A stretch of 64,000 nucleotides of DNA from Clostridium estertheticum subsp. estertheticum (GTDB taxonomy: Bacteria; Bacillota; Clostridia; Clostridiales; Clostridiaceae). Below the pieces are notes generated by a model. The model did no database searches. It worked only from the letters and a program-made list of their open reading frames with translations, and was not told the DNA's origin. The DNA lies in contig NZ_CP015756.1 in the NCBI RefSeq assembly GCF_001877035.1, positions 363,001 through 427,000 on the forward strand. The letters run 5' to 3'. A program made the translations under genes and the position numbers. The number at the start of each line of letters is the position of its first letter. Position 1 is the stretch's first letter. Positions 41,995 to 50,591 of the stretch are shown here, piece by piece.

Positions 41995-42026
41995 TTATAC
42001 ATAGCAAATTTAATGGAATTTATATC

Positions 42027-42698
42027 TTACTTAAAATAATTTGAATAATCATGTTTTAACTGGTCCTTATCAAAATTAACCATTGTTAAATGTTCTATAA
42101 TAATTTTTTCAGCTAAATCTGGGTTTTTATCTATTATTGCATTTTTAATACCTATATGCTGAGAATAAATGTGGTCCCATTTAAGGTTACTCGATAATCT
42201 AAGTATTCTTATCCTCTGAAAATCACTTTCCATTTCATTAATGGTTGCCCATATTTTATTTTTGTTGCAACCCTCAAAAATCAATCTATGAAATTCTTCA
42301 TCTGCTGCAAATATTTTTTTGTTATCATGGTCTTCCATATACATTTCTTGAAACTTTAAATTCATCTCTAATTTCAAAAACATTTCTTTTGGGAACCCTT
42401 CACAAGCAAGCCTTACTACAGCTCTTTCTAAATGTTCTCTCATAAATCTTGCTTCTTCTACCGAGGATAAATTAATTAAAGAAACAAATGTTCCTTTTTG
42501 GGGATAAATACTTATTAATCCTTCCTGTGCTAAACGTACAAATGCTTCTCTGACAGGGGTCCTACTCACGTTGAATTTTTCAGAAATACCTTTTTCAGAA
42601 ATTCCTAGACCTGGAACAAAATTTAGATTAATAATTTTTTCTCGTATAAGATGATATATCCTCTTGCTTGTAGAATCTTTATTTATTTCAAAAGTCAT
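42027..42698 (-). CDS. GntR-family regulator (FCD type) of hexuronate genes
   Basis: A 223-aa regulator: winged-helix N-terminus (FVPGLGISEKGISEKFNVSR then TPVREAFVRLAQEGLI) and an all-helical FCD ligand domain (EEFHRLIFEGCNKN). It resembles UxuR/ExuR/KdgR-like repressors that release DNA on binding a hexuronate intermediate. Palindromic TACCATAC sites lie in front of it and of both catabolic units. A nearly identical 3' fragment sits at 37336. Confidence 0.9.
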   Translation of the reverse strand: MTFEINKDSTSKRIYHLIREKIINLNFVPGLGISEKGISEKFNVSRTPVREAFVRLAQEGLISIYPQKGTFVSLINLSSVEEARFMREHLERAVVRLACEGFPKEMFLKLEMNLKFQEMYMEDHDNKKIFAADEEFHRLIFEGCNKNKIWATINEMESDFQRIRILRLSSNLKWDHIYSQHIGIKNAIIDKNPDLAEKIIIEHLTMVNFDKDQLKHDYSNYFK

Positions 42699-42717
42699 AC
42701 TTATTTTCTCTCCTCAA

Positions 42718-42740
42718 CTACCACTATACTTGTATGGTAG
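42718..42740 (-). promoter_or_regulatory. Operator ahead of gntR
   Basis: Read on the minus strand, TACCATACAAGTATAGTGGT lies between the gntR promoter and its start, matching the other operators of the regulon and suggesting self-repression. Confidence 0.75.
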
Positions 42741-42867
42741 ATTATCATGTTTAAATTATACCACACTCCACCATAAATTTAATATACTAGTTAAGATTTA
42801 GCAAAAAAATAACCATTTCAGTGGCATAAAAAGGTGGATAAAAAGTTCGTTTGTTTCTAAAAAAACC

Positions 42868-42945
42868 TTGAATATATTCAAAACTGTGATACAATGTAAA
42901 CATATTCATACTACCATACAGACATGGTAGTACGGTAGTATGGTA
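42868..42945 (+). promoter_or_regulatory. Hexuronate regulon promoter and operators (uxuA side)
   Basis: TTGAAT (42868-42873), 16-base spacer, TACAAT (42890-42895), then TACCATACAGACATGGTA (42912-42929) and GTACGGTAGTATGGTA. The spacing from the -10 box to the operator equals that in front of uxuB, which is good evidence for common control. Confidence 0.85.
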
Positions 42946-43089
42946 TATTATTTTCTATAATTATATTTTGGTTTTGACTTGATATCCAAGTTACTTAATC
43001 AAAAAGAGGATTATAAAAATGTTCCAAGAGTTGCTATAAAATAGAATCCTTAGGATTTATTTAAATAAAACAATTTAGGGGATGACAAA

Positions 43090-44112
43090 ATGAAAGCAGT
43101 TATGATTAGAAAACCATATGACTTACAAATTATAGAGATGGATAAACCTGTAATTACAGAGCATAATAATGTATTAATTAAAATGAAAGCGGCTGGTATT
43201 TGTGGTTCTGATGTTGGTATTTATCATGGTCAAAATGCAGCAGCTACTTATCCAAGGGTTATTGGACATGAGATGGTTGGAGAAGTAATAGAAATTGGTA
43301 ATAATTGTACAAAAATTAAAGTTGGTAATAGGGTAATTATAGATCAAGTAGTTAACTGTGGTGAATGCTATGCTTGTAAACATGGGAGAGGTAACGTTTG
43401 TGCAAACTTAAAGGTAAGGGGAGTACATATTCATGGTGGTTATCGTGAATATATTGCAGTGCCAGAATGTGATGTATATATATTGCCAGATGATTTATCA
43501 TATGAGGATGCGGTAATGATTGAACCAGCAACAATTGCAGTACAAAGTTGTTCTAGAGCTGAGCTTTGTAAAGAGGATACTTTACTCATCCTTGGATGTG
43601 GTGCTTTAGGAAGCAGTATATTAAAGATTGCAAGATTAAGTGGAGCTACGATTATAGTAGTGGATGTAGTAGATGAAAAAATCGAAAGGGCAAAGGAAAT
43701 TGGTGCAACTTATGGAATAAATCTTTTAAAGGAAGATGTGGTGGCAAGAGCTAAAGAATTGACTGGAGGATATGGACCAACAGTTTCTATTGATGCAGCT
43801 TGTACAAAAGACTCTCTTGCTACATTGTTAGAATTAACAGGAAATGCAGGTAGAGTAATTACAATGGGATTTTCTATAGATCCAACAGTTGTTACACAAT
43901 TTAAAATTACTTCAAAAGAATTGGATGTAAGAGGCTCTCGATTACAAAATAAAAAATTCCAAGAAGTTTTAAATTTAGTTGAAGAAGGAAATTTAGATTT
44001 AAAAAATAGTATTTCGCATACATTCAATTATTTAGATGCACAAAAGGCATTTGATTTCGTAGATAGCAAAGATCCTAGTATTAGAAAAATAGTATTAACT
44101 TTTGATAAGTAA
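43090..44112 (+). CDS. Zinc alcohol dehydrogenase, L-gulonate 5-dehydrogenase-like
   Basis: A 340-aa medium-chain zinc dehydrogenase. Catalytic zinc: CGSDVGIYHG and the GHEMVGEV His/Glu pair; structural zinc: CGECYACKHGRGNVC (about residues 92-106); cofactor Rossmann motif LILGCGALGSSIL (about 168-180). It looks like RspB/YjjN proteins, which oxidise L-gulonate or L-galactonate to fructuronate or tagaturonate. Next to mannonate dehydratase and under the same operator, an L-gulonate 5-dehydrogenase feeding D-fructuronate is likely; the exact sugar acid is inference. GGGG and ATG start. Confidence 0.85.
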   Translation: MKAVMIRKPYDLQIIEMDKPVITEHNNVLIKMKAAGICGSDVGIYHGQNAAATYPRVIGHEMVGEVIEIGNNCTKIKVGNRVIIDQVVNCGECYACKHGRGNVCANLKVRGVHIHGGYREYIAVPECDVYILPDDLSYEDAVMIEPATIAVQSCSRAELCKEDTLLILGCGALGSSILKIARLSGATIIVVDVVDEKIERAKEIGATYGINLLKEDVVARAKELTGGYGPTVSIDAACTKDSLATLLELTGNAGRVITMGFSIDPTVVTQFKITSKELDVRGSRLQNKKFQEVLNLVEEGNLDLKNSISHTFNYLDAQKAFDFVDSKDPSIRKIVLTFDK

Positions 44113-44161
44113 TTAAAATTTATAGAATTAAAAAAATATATAATTAGAGGAGAAAAAAATT

Positions 44162-45229
44162 ATGGATATGACATTAAGATGGTTTGGAAAAAAATTTGAT
44201 TCAGTAACTTTGGAACAAATTAGACAGATACCAGGAGTTACTGGAGTAATTACAACATTATATGATACAAAACCTGGAGAAGTATGGGAAACTGAAAAAA
44301 TTCGTGAAATTAAAAAAGAAATTGAAGATGCAGGATTACAACTAAAAGGAATTGAAAGTGTAAATATCCATGATTCAATTAAAGTAGGAACACCTGATAG
44401 GGATAAATATATTGATAATTACATTAAAACTTTAGAGCGATTGGGACAAGAAAGCGTAGATTTGGTATGTTATAATTTCATGCCTGTATTTGATTGGACG
44501 CGTTCAGATCTTGCAAAATTAAGAGAGGATGGGTCTACAGTATTATCTTATGATCAAGAGTTAATTGACGCAATCGATCCAGAAAAAATGATGGATTCTA
44601 TGGATAAAAAGTCTAATGGTTTTGTGCTTCCAGGATGGGAACCTGAACGTATGGCAAAAATTAAAGAATTATTTAATTTATACAAAGATGTAGATGAAGA
44701 AAAATTATTTGCTAATTTAAAATATTTTTTAGAAAGAATTATGCCAACTTGCGAGAAATACGGGATTAAGATGGCAATTCACCCTGATGATCCATCTTGG
44801 CCAGTGTTTGGTTTGCCAAGGATTATGACATCAAAAGAAAATTTATTAAAATTAGTAACTATGGTTGATAGTCCTTGTAATGGAGTTACTTTATGTACAG
44901 GATCCCTTGGATCCAATCCAGATAATGATATTCCAGATATTATACGTTCATTAAAGGGGAAAATTCATTTTGGGCATCTAAGAAATATTAGACATCTTGC
45001 ACCGGGTAAGTTTGATGAAGCTGCGCATTTGTCTTCCGATGGTTCTCTTGATATGTTTGAAATAATGAAAGCATTATATGATATTGGATTCGATGGGGTT
45101 ATTAGACCAGATCATGGAAGAGCAATTTGGGGAGAAGTAGCGATGCCTGGATATGGCTTGTACGATAGGGCGTTAGGAGCTACATATTTAAATGGTATTT
45201 GGGAAAGTATTAAAAAAATGTCTAAGTAA
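44162..45229 (+). CDS. uxuA: Mannonate dehydratase
   Basis: A 355-aa TIM-barrel dehydratase that turns D-mannonate into 2-keto-3-deoxygluconate and water. Signs: MTLRWFGKKFDSVTLEQIRQ, GIESVNIHDSIKVG, CYNFMPVFDWTRSDL, MAIHPDDPSWPVFGLPRI, GHLRNIRHLAPGKF, and VIRPDHGRAIWG near the end; His and Cys (TLCTGSLG) residues bind the metal. It follows the dehydrogenase gene by 49 bases with GGAG before ATG. KDG kinase and aldolase are not in the window. A relic of a second uxuA is at 37497. Confidence 0.97.
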   Translation: MDMTLRWFGKKFDSVTLEQIRQIPGVTGVITTLYDTKPGEVWETEKIREIKKEIEDAGLQLKGIESVNIHDSIKVGTPDRDKYIDNYIKTLERLGQESVDLVCYNFMPVFDWTRSDLAKLREDGSTVLSYDQELIDAIDPEKMMDSMDKKSNGFVLPGWEPERMAKIKELFNLYKDVDEEKLFANLKYFLERIMPTCEKYGIKMAIHPDDPSWPVFGLPRIMTSKENLLKLVTMVDSPCNGVTLCTGSLGSNPDNDIPDIIRSLKGKIHFGHLRNIRHLAPGKFDEAAHLSSDGSLDMFEIMKALYDIGFDGVIRPDHGRAIWGEVAMPGYGLYDRALGATYLNGIWESIKKMSK

Positions 45230-45245
45230 GTAGACCAATTAATTT

Positions 45246-45290
45246 AAAGAACAGATTATTGCGGATTTTTAGCAGTAATCTGTTCTTTGA
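45246..45290 (+). terminator. Terminator of the uxuA operon
   Basis: AAAGAACAGATTATTGC and GCAGTAATCTGTTCTTT pair over 17 bases with one G-U, followed by GATTTTTAT. Confidence 0.92.
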
Positions 45291-45337
45291 TTTTTATAAG
45301 AAAATAGGTAATGATATACGCCAAATACTCTAAAGGT

Positions 45338-45985
45338 TTAACGTATATACATAAGATAATTGAACATCATCCAAAAATGACAAAAACTACCTAAAATTAT
45401 AAATACATGGAATATTTCATGGAAACCGAACCAAGGTATATTGAAATTAGGCTTTTTTAATCCATAAATGATACCACCAATGCTATAAAAAATTCCTCCT
45501 AAAACGAGCCAGAAAAGACCACCTATAGGTACAGTTTTAATCATTGGATGAAATGCAATTATAATAACCCAACCCATTAATACATATAGTATAGTTGATA
45601 CAGTTCTTGATTTCCCCGTCGATATAGATTTCCATATAATACCCATTATAGCCAAACCCCATATAACTCCAAACATACTCCATCCCCAACCACCCCTTAA
45701 AGGTATTAATGCAATCGGAGTATATGTACCAGCAATTAAAAGATATATTGCCATATGGTCAAAATATCTAAATACTTTCTGAACTTTAGAACCTACTGGT
45801 AACATATGATATAAGGAACTCATTGTATAAAGTAATACTAATGTTGTTCCAAAAATTGAAAATGAAACTATATGCCAAGCTGTAGCTTTTAGAGACGAAA
45901 ATACAATTAATAATACAAGTGCAGCTATAGCGAGTACACCGCCCACAATATGTATTATTCCACTTACTCTAGTTTTAGAAATCAT
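45338..45985 (-). CDS. Hemolysin III family membrane protein
   Basis: A 215-aa PAQR/hemolysin III protein with seven membrane segments. Metal-binding His residues are seen in the family places: SSLYHMLP and FDHMAIYLLIAGTYTP (about residues 56-90) and HEIFHVFIILGSFCHFWMMF at the end (about 185-205). Members are predicted membrane hydrolases; despite the name, a hemolytic role is rarely shown. Its promoter carries the same 26-bp operator as the divergent tetR gene. Confidence 0.9.
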   Translation of the reverse strand: MISKTRVSGIIHIVGGVLAIAALVLLIVFSSLKATAWHIVSFSIFGTTLVLLYTMSSLYHMLPVGSKVQKVFRYFDHMAIYLLIAGTYTPIALIPLRGGWGWSMFGVIWGLAIMGIIWKSISTGKSRTVSTILYVLMGWVIIIAFHPMIKTVPIGGLFWLVLGGIFYSIGGIIYGLKKPNFNIPWFGFHEIFHVFIILGSFCHFWMMFNYLMYIR

Positions 45986-46014
45986 TTAATCAACTCCTTT
46001 GCTATGTAGACCCC

Positions 46015-46069
46015 GGTACCGAATTTATGTTTATGGTACCAGTATAATTATTATAATTGTTTTTGTCAA
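46015..46069 (-). promoter_or_regulatory. Hemolysin III gene promoter and TetR-type operator
   Basis: On the minus strand TTGACA (46069-46064) and TATACT (46046-46041) are 17 bases apart. They are followed directly by the 26-bp palindrome 46015-46040, with arms GGTACCGAA and TATGGTACC. The arms and the 8-base centre match the layout of the operator at 46177. Confidence 0.85.
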
Positions 46070-46147
46070 TACGTGAAACGGCAACTGAGGCAAGGCAAGA
46101 TAGGAAAATAGAAAAGCAAAATTTGATTTTTTTTATAATTTTATATA

Positions 46148-46202
46148 TTGACAAAAGAACTTCTAGTAATTACAATGGTACTGTAAACGCGAATACAGTA
46201 CC
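46148..46202 (+). promoter_or_regulatory. tetR promoter and operator
   Basis: TTGACA (46148-46153), 17-base spacer, TACAAT (46171-46176), then GGTACTGTA, 8 bases, TACAGTACC (46177-46202). The operator sits just after the -10 box, as on the divergent side. Confidence 0.9.
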
Positions 46203-46231
46203 AAAGATACTAAATGGAGGTATGTAAGTAT

Positions 46232-46798
46232 ATGGAAAAAGATATATATCTAAAAACTTTAAAACTTTTTGCAAGCAAAGGATCTCGATTTACGACTGAA
46301 GATTTGGCAAGAGAACTCGGTACGAGTAAACGTACGATTTATTCTTATTTTTCTACCAAAGATGAAATTATAGAAAAAACGATAGAATTCGTTTTTAATG
46401 AAATGATTACGTCAGATGCCGAAATACTTGGAAATAATGAGCTTACACTTCAAGAAAAAATCAAACTTTATTTTAACAATATACCTGATGCATACAATCT
46501 CGGATCTATTATTATACATATGGATGATCTTCAACAATATTATCCCTATTTGTGGGAGAAAGTAAATAATTACGTGGATACTAGTTGGGATGCAGTTATT
46601 CAGTTGATAGAGCAAGGTATAAAAAATGGGGAACTTGAAGAAATAGATACTGTTATACTCAAGTTAATGCTGAATGAAACACTAAAAAAGCTTTTAGACT
46701 ATGAATTTCTTGCCAAGAGTCAGGTCAGCTTTGATTCTGCACTCAAAGCAATGAACAATATTATTTTATATGGCTTAATTAAAAGAGAAGATAATTAA
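46232..46798 (+). CDS. TetR-family regulator
   Basis: A 188-aa regulator with an N-terminal TetR helix-turn-helix (FTTEDLARELGTSKRTIYSY, about residues 21-40) and an all-helical ligand domain. ATG 46232 is used because the ATG at 46214 overlaps the GGAGG itself. It almost surely represses itself and the divergent hemolysin III gene through the two 26-bp palindromes; the ligand is unknown. Confidence 0.9.
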   Translation: MEKDIYLKTLKLFASKGSRFTTEDLARELGTSKRTIYSYFSTKDEIIEKTIEFVFNEMITSDAEILGNNELTLQEKIKLYFNNIPDAYNLGSIIIHMDDLQQYYPYLWEKVNNYVDTSWDAVIQLIEQGIKNGELEEIDTVILKLMLNETLKKLLDYEFLAKSQVSFDSALKAMNNIILYGLIKREDN

Positions 46799-46863
46799 AT
46801 TATGCATAAAGACAAAATTATTATAATAAATGGGTTAAACAATTTAGTAATGATGATTGCTGA

Positions 46864-47493
46864 GAGACTATTACTCTTGAAAAGGCAAACTTAACTTATA
46901 GCGAAAAGCAAGAAAAAATTCTTAGAGCCATTGAGGCAGGTAAAATAGTAGAAGAAATTAAAATAATGTCTGATACAATAAAAAGTATCTCTGCTCAGAC
47001 AAATCTTCTTGCATTAAACGCAACTATTGAAGCTTCAAGAGCAGGCGAACAAGGTAAAGGTTTTGCAGTTGTTGCTGAGGAGGTAAAAAAACTAGCTGAA
47101 CAATCCACAGAGGCTACTTCAAATATAGAAATCCTAGTTGCCCAAGTAAGAGAAGTTTTTAATAACCTTTCAATGGGTTCTCAAGATATTCTAGAGTACA
47201 TAGATAATAATGTAAAAGCTGATTATGAATTATTACTAGAAACAGGTACTCAATATCAAAATGATGCAAAGCTTATAAATAAAATATCTACAGAAGTAAC
47301 TTCTTCTGCTAAATTGATGAATATATCCATTGAAGAAATTAGTAAAGTAATTGATAAAGTTGTAGAAATATCTAAGGAAAATTCTAACTCCACAGACGAA
47401 ATTAATGTTAGTTTATCGGAAATAAATTCAATTATGAATGAAGCAAATCAATCAATGGAAAATCAAGTTAGTTTAACTAACAAATTAGGATAA
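46864..47493 (+). pseudogene. Methyl-accepting chemotaxis protein, 5' truncated
   Basis: Only the cytoplasmic signalling tip is left: [20 protein letters not shown] then [20 protein letters not shown], followed by adaptation helices. There is no sensor or membrane part and no ribosome binding site ahead of the ATG at 46966; the frame is open back to a stop at 46861. MCPs usually exceed 500 aa. Preceding bases 46801-46860 appear to be an out-of-frame continuation, so deletion and frameshift have both occurred. Confidence 0.82.
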
Positions 47494-47634
47494 TCTGTGA
47501 AGAAATTTACATTATAATTTATATGGCTAAAGAGAGGTTAAGATCAATATATAGGTGTTAAAGTCGATGGACACACTGTTATGTTTTATAAGGCTTATGA
47601 TGTAGAACTTTCGATGGAAAATGAGGTGATGTAA

Positions 47635-48102
47635 ATGATAAATGTAGTTTCAAAAAATGTAAGTAAACAAAATTCAAAGCTAGCATGGCTATATCTCGTT
47701 GTAGGTGGTTTGTTAGAAATTTGTTTTACTTTTGGATTAAAATATTCATGTGGATTTACGAGAACATTTCCAAGCATTGTTGTTATAATTACAATGTTAT
47801 TAAGTTTTTATTTCTTAACAAGTGCAATGAAAGTTATTCCAGTAGGAACAGCATATGCGGTTTATACGGGTATTGGTTCAGTAGGAACTGTAACCGTTGG
47901 TATGATGTTTTTTGGTGATGATGTAAGCATTATGAAAATTTTATTTATTGGATTGCTTGTTGGATCAATTATGGGATTAAAAAGTGTATCCATAGAAAGC
48001 AAGGGTGGAATTAGTAAAGAAACTAAAAATGAGGAAATTATGATAGGTCAATCAAATAATATAAAAGATGATAAAGCAACAATTAAAAAGGTGGAGAGGT
48101 GA
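47635..48102 (+). CDS. SMR-family efflux subunit
   Basis: A 155-aa small multidrug resistance protein with four membrane helices. The essential Glu of helix 1 is in GGLLEICFTFGLKYS, and helix 3 reads PVGTAYAVYTGIGSVGTVTV. It is longer than the usual 105-110 aa by a charged N-terminus and a 35-residue hydrophilic C-terminal tail. It stands four bases before a second SMR gene, so the two probably work as a heterodimer (YkkCD/Gdx-like pair). Residues GTAYAVYTGIG suggest the SugE/Gdx branch, which exports guanidinium, but I see no guanidine riboswitch. Confidence 0.9.
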   Translation: MINVVSKNVSKQNSKLAWLYLVVGGLLEICFTFGLKYSCGFTRTFPSIVVIITMLLSFYFLTSAMKVIPVGTAYAVYTGIGSVGTVTVGMMFFGDDVSIMKILFIGLLVGSIMGLKSVSIESKGGISKETKNEEIMIGQSNNIKDDKATIKKVER

Positions 48103-48106
48103 TAAA

Positions 48107-48424
48107 ATGGCATGGATATTTTTAATTACCGCTGGGTTTTGTGAGGTGGCCATGGTAACTTTTATGAACTTAAGTGAAAATTTTACCCGTTGGAAACCCA
48201 TTATTGGGTTAGCAATTTTCGGAGCAGTAAGTTTTTACTTATTATCTCTCGCTATAGTTACCTTACCTCTAGGGGTAGCGTATGCTATATGGACCGGAAT
48301 CGGTTCTGCAGGAAGTGTAATTGTAGGAATGCTCTTTTTTAAGGAATCACGAGATTTGAAGCGTATTGTTTTTATTTCGTGCATAATTATCAGTGTTGTT
48401 GGGCTAAAGTTTGTTACAAATTAA
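48107..48424 (+). CDS. SMR-family efflux subunit, partner
   Basis: A 105-aa SMR protein of normal size: helix 1 MAWIFLITAGFCEVAMVTFM with the essential Glu 13, and helix 3 LPLGVAYAIWTGIGSAGSVI. ATG 48107 is used since GGAGAGG lies before it. Four bases separate it from the longer partner, strong evidence for a paired efflux pump. Confidence 0.92.
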   Translation: MAWIFLITAGFCEVAMVTFMNLSENFTRWKPIIGLAIFGAVSFYLLSLAIVTLPLGVAYAIWTGIGSAGSVIVGMLFFKESRDLKRIVFISCIIISVVGLKFVTN

Positions 48425-48482
48425 TATACAATGATAGATACCAATTAAAAATTATGAAGGAGTATCTTGTAATAACTTTTTA

Positions 48483-48728
48483 AATCCTTTTGGTAAAGTA
48501 ATACGCGCTCAAATAATGATAGCTACTACAAACACAATATTGTCAGTCATAGGATTGATTATAATGGGCTTTCCTCGAATATTCGCCCTTGCATTTATGA
48601 TATTTATTTTAAGTATTGTACCTGTAGCAGGAGTTTTTATTTCATTAATCCCACTATGCTTAATTGCCTTATTAACAGAAATTTGTGTATATGGTAATGA
48701 TATTCAAAAAAGACAGAGAAGATTATAA
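48483..48728 (+). pseudogene. AI-2E family transporter fragment
   Basis: NPFGKVIRAQIMIATTNTIL then SVIGLIIMGFPRIFALAFMI and SIVPVAGVFISLIPLCLIAL matches the central part of AI-2E/YdiK-type membrane proteins (about 350 aa). Both ends are missing: no start with ribosome binding site, and the C-terminus is replaced by a short basic tail. It is a gene remnant left beside the biotin genes. Confidence 0.75.
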
Positions 48729-48746
48729 TCTCTGTCTTTGTTTTAT

Positions 48747-49298
48747 TTATTCAATTAATCCAGCACTTATAAGTCTCTTTTTAATTTGAGGTCCAATCAA
48801 TGATGCAATTACCATTTTTACTATGTCCCCAAGAATAAATGGAATAACTCCAATTGCTAAGGATGCATTAAATGTCATATTTAACTGATAGGCTAGCCAT
48901 GCTGTTCCAAATATATATGTAACAATTGTACCAAGGATCATTCCGAGGAAACACATATAAATTTTGTTGGAAAATTTGTCAATGAAAATACCACTAATAA
49001 ATGCCATAAAAATAAATCCGATTAGATATCCACCTGTTGGTCCAAATAATTTAGTAAATCCTCCAGAAAATCCTGAAAAGACGGGTAGCCCTACAAGGCC
49101 TATGAAAAGATAAACTATATAACTAAGGGTTCCTCTTTTTTGTCCTAGTACATATACTGAAAAATAAATTGCAAGATTAGTTAATGAAATTGGTACTATG
49201 CCAATAGGCAGTGATAGAGGTCCTAATATACAAATAACCGCCGCCATAACCCCAATCAATGTTAAGTGATGAATATTAATTTTCTTTGCATTTTCCAT
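48747..49298 (-). CDS. bioY: Biotin transporter substrate-binding subunit BioY
   Basis: A 183-aa membrane protein, the S component of an ECF-type biotin importer: six hydrophobic segments, LGPLSLPIGIVPISLTNLAI, KLFGPTGGYLIGFIFMAFIS and IPFILGDIVKMVIASLIG are family hallmarks. It follows bioB with a 15-base gap under a BirA-type operator; the ECF ATPases and EcfT are not here, so it would share them with other S components. Confidence 0.95.
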   Translation of the reverse strand: MENAKKINIHHLTLIGVMAAVICILGPLSLPIGIVPISLTNLAIYFSVYVLGQKRGTLSYIVYLFIGLVGLPVFSGFSGGFTKLFGPTGGYLIGFIFMAFISGIFIDKFSNKIYMCFLGMILGTIVTYIFGTAWLAYQLNMTFNASLAIGVIPFILGDIVKMVIASLIGPQIKKRLISAGLIE

Positions 49299-49313
49299 AA
49301 CTTCAGTCTCCTT

Positions 49314-50270
49314 TTATTTTTGAATATCAAAACCAAGCGCTGTAAGCATAACTTTATCTTGATCAGTATTATTTCCTACAGTAGTTAACATATCACCAGT
49401 AAGTGTTGCATTGGCACCAGATAGGAAGAGTTTTGAGCCTCCATCTGCAAAATAAGTTCTGCCGGCTGCCATACGAATATATGAACTTGGATTTAAGTAA
49501 CGAAAAATTGCTATTGTCCTTAAAATATCGACCTCAGAAATTCTTTCTAAATTGCCAAATGGAGTACCTTTTATTGGCATTAATACATTGATCGGAATTG
49601 AAATAATTCCAAGTTCTGATAAACTAATAGCCATATCAATTCTATCTTCCCATGTTTCGCCCATTCCTATAATTCCACCTGAACAAACTTTAAGTCCTGA
49701 TTTCTGAGCAAGTTTAATTTCTTTGATTTTGTCTTCATATGAATGAGTAGTGCAGATATTATGAAAGTTCCTTTTAGAAGTTTCAATATTTTCATGATAC
49801 ATTGTAACGCCAGCTTCTTTTAATCGTGCAAATTCTTCTCCTGTCAAAAAACCATGGGATGCACACAAGTTAATTTTACATTCTTCATGCATCTTTTTAT
49901 AGGCTTCTATTGCTTTATCAAAATCGGGTCCAGTTAAGGATCTTCCGGCTGTAACAATAGAGTAGCGGTGTACGCCATTTGCCTCATTTTTTTTACAATC
50001 TTTTAATATTACATCTGGGTTTAAAAAATCATATTCTTTAATGTCTGTATTATGATGAGCAGACTGAGCACAGAATTTACAGTTTTCACTACATTTTCCG
50101 CTACGTCCATTAATAATTGTACAGAGATCTACCTTTTTTCCACATAATTTTTCACGAATGATATTAGCTCCTGAGCAAAGTTCTTTTAAATCTGTTGTTA
50201 ATAAAAAATCCAAATTATCATTTCTTTTTAAACGCTTTCCAGTAATAATTTCTTTAGCTAGTTTTTCCAT
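49314..50270 (-). CDS. bioB: Biotin synthase
   Basis: A 318-aa radical SAM enzyme that inserts sulfur into dethiobiotin in the last step of biotin synthesis. The radical SAM cluster motif CSENCKFCAQSAHH is near residue 59. Further conserved parts are CASHGFLTGEEFARLKEAGV, YHENIETSKRNFHNICTTHS, CSGGIIGMGETWEDRIDMA and the Arg in MAAGRTYF. No other bio biosynthesis gene is in the window, so this may rescue dethiobiotin from outside. Confidence 0.97.
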   Translation of the reverse strand: MEKLAKEIITGKRLKRNDNLDFLLTTDLKELCSGANIIREKLCGKKVDLCTIINGRSGKCSENCKFCAQSAHHNTDIKEYDFLNPDVILKDCKKNEANGVHRYSIVTAGRSLTGPDFDKAIEAYKKMHEECKINLCASHGFLTGEEFARLKEAGVTMYHENIETSKRNFHNICTTHSYEDKIKEIKLAQKSGLKVCSGGIIGMGETWEDRIDMAISLSELGIISIPINVLMPIKGTPFGNLERISEVDILRTIAIFRYLNPSSYIRMAAGRTYFADGGSKLFLSGANATLTGDMLTTVGNNTDQDKVMLTALGFDIQK

Positions 50271-50310
50271 ACAAGTTTACCCCCATAATTTTAAAAATAA
50301 ATTTAAATTT

Positions 50311-50365
50311 AGTATAAAATTTATACGATGAAATGTCAACCTATATTTTAAAGAGGGTTTACAAT
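50311..50365 (-). promoter_or_regulatory. bioB promoter with BirA-type operator
   Basis: On the minus strand TTGACA (50339-50334) and TATACT (50316-50311) are 17 bases apart. The sequence TGTAAACC, 14 bases, GGTTGACA (50364-50334) is the clostridial BirA box and covers the -35 box, so biotin-loaded BirA would block transcription of bioB-bioY. Confidence 0.88.
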
Positions 50366-50458
50366 TACTTTGAGAATATAAAGATACTTAATGACATTTC
50401 AGAAGTTATAAGTGACTTAATTATTTTTTAAGTATTGCAAAACAAGCAAAAAACTATA

Positions 50459-50487
50459 TTGACATTATATAATTATGTTGTTACAAT
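50459..50487 (+). promoter_or_regulatory. Promoter of the thi operon
   Basis: TTGACA (50459-50464), 17-base spacer, TACAAT (50482-50487), placing the start near 50494 and giving a leader of about 100 bases. Confidence 0.85.
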
Positions 50488-50506
50488 GTGTTAAAGAGTG
50501 ATGACT

Positions 50507-50562
50507 AAGGTCACACGAAGGGGTACACCACCACGGGTGTAGTTCTTTGTGTGACCTTTTTT
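50507..50562 (+). promoter_or_regulatory. Leader hairpin/attenuator of the thi operon
   Basis: A two-part stem: AAGGTCACACGAAG pairs with CTTTGTGTGACCTT, and within it TACACC pairs with GGTGTA around ACCACG, with GGG opposite GTT as an internal loop. TTTT follows, so it can act as a terminator. TGAC (50502-50505) could instead pair with GTCA (50510-50513) and open the outer stem. The usual TPP riboswitch signature (CUGAGA and the GAUAAUGCC-like P3 part) is absent. Confidence 0.75.
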
Positions 50563-50591
50563 GTTGTATACAAATTTCGGGGGGTGGAATT

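Noticed and set aside
47541-47634. Short frame before the SMR pair ending MENEVM
   Set aside because: It has no start codon with ribosome binding site and no recognisable family; at best a gene-end remnant.
50490-50590. TPP riboswitch before thiS
   Set aside because: Expected from the genes, but the conserved CUGAGA and P3/J parts are absent; only a terminator-like hairpin is seen.
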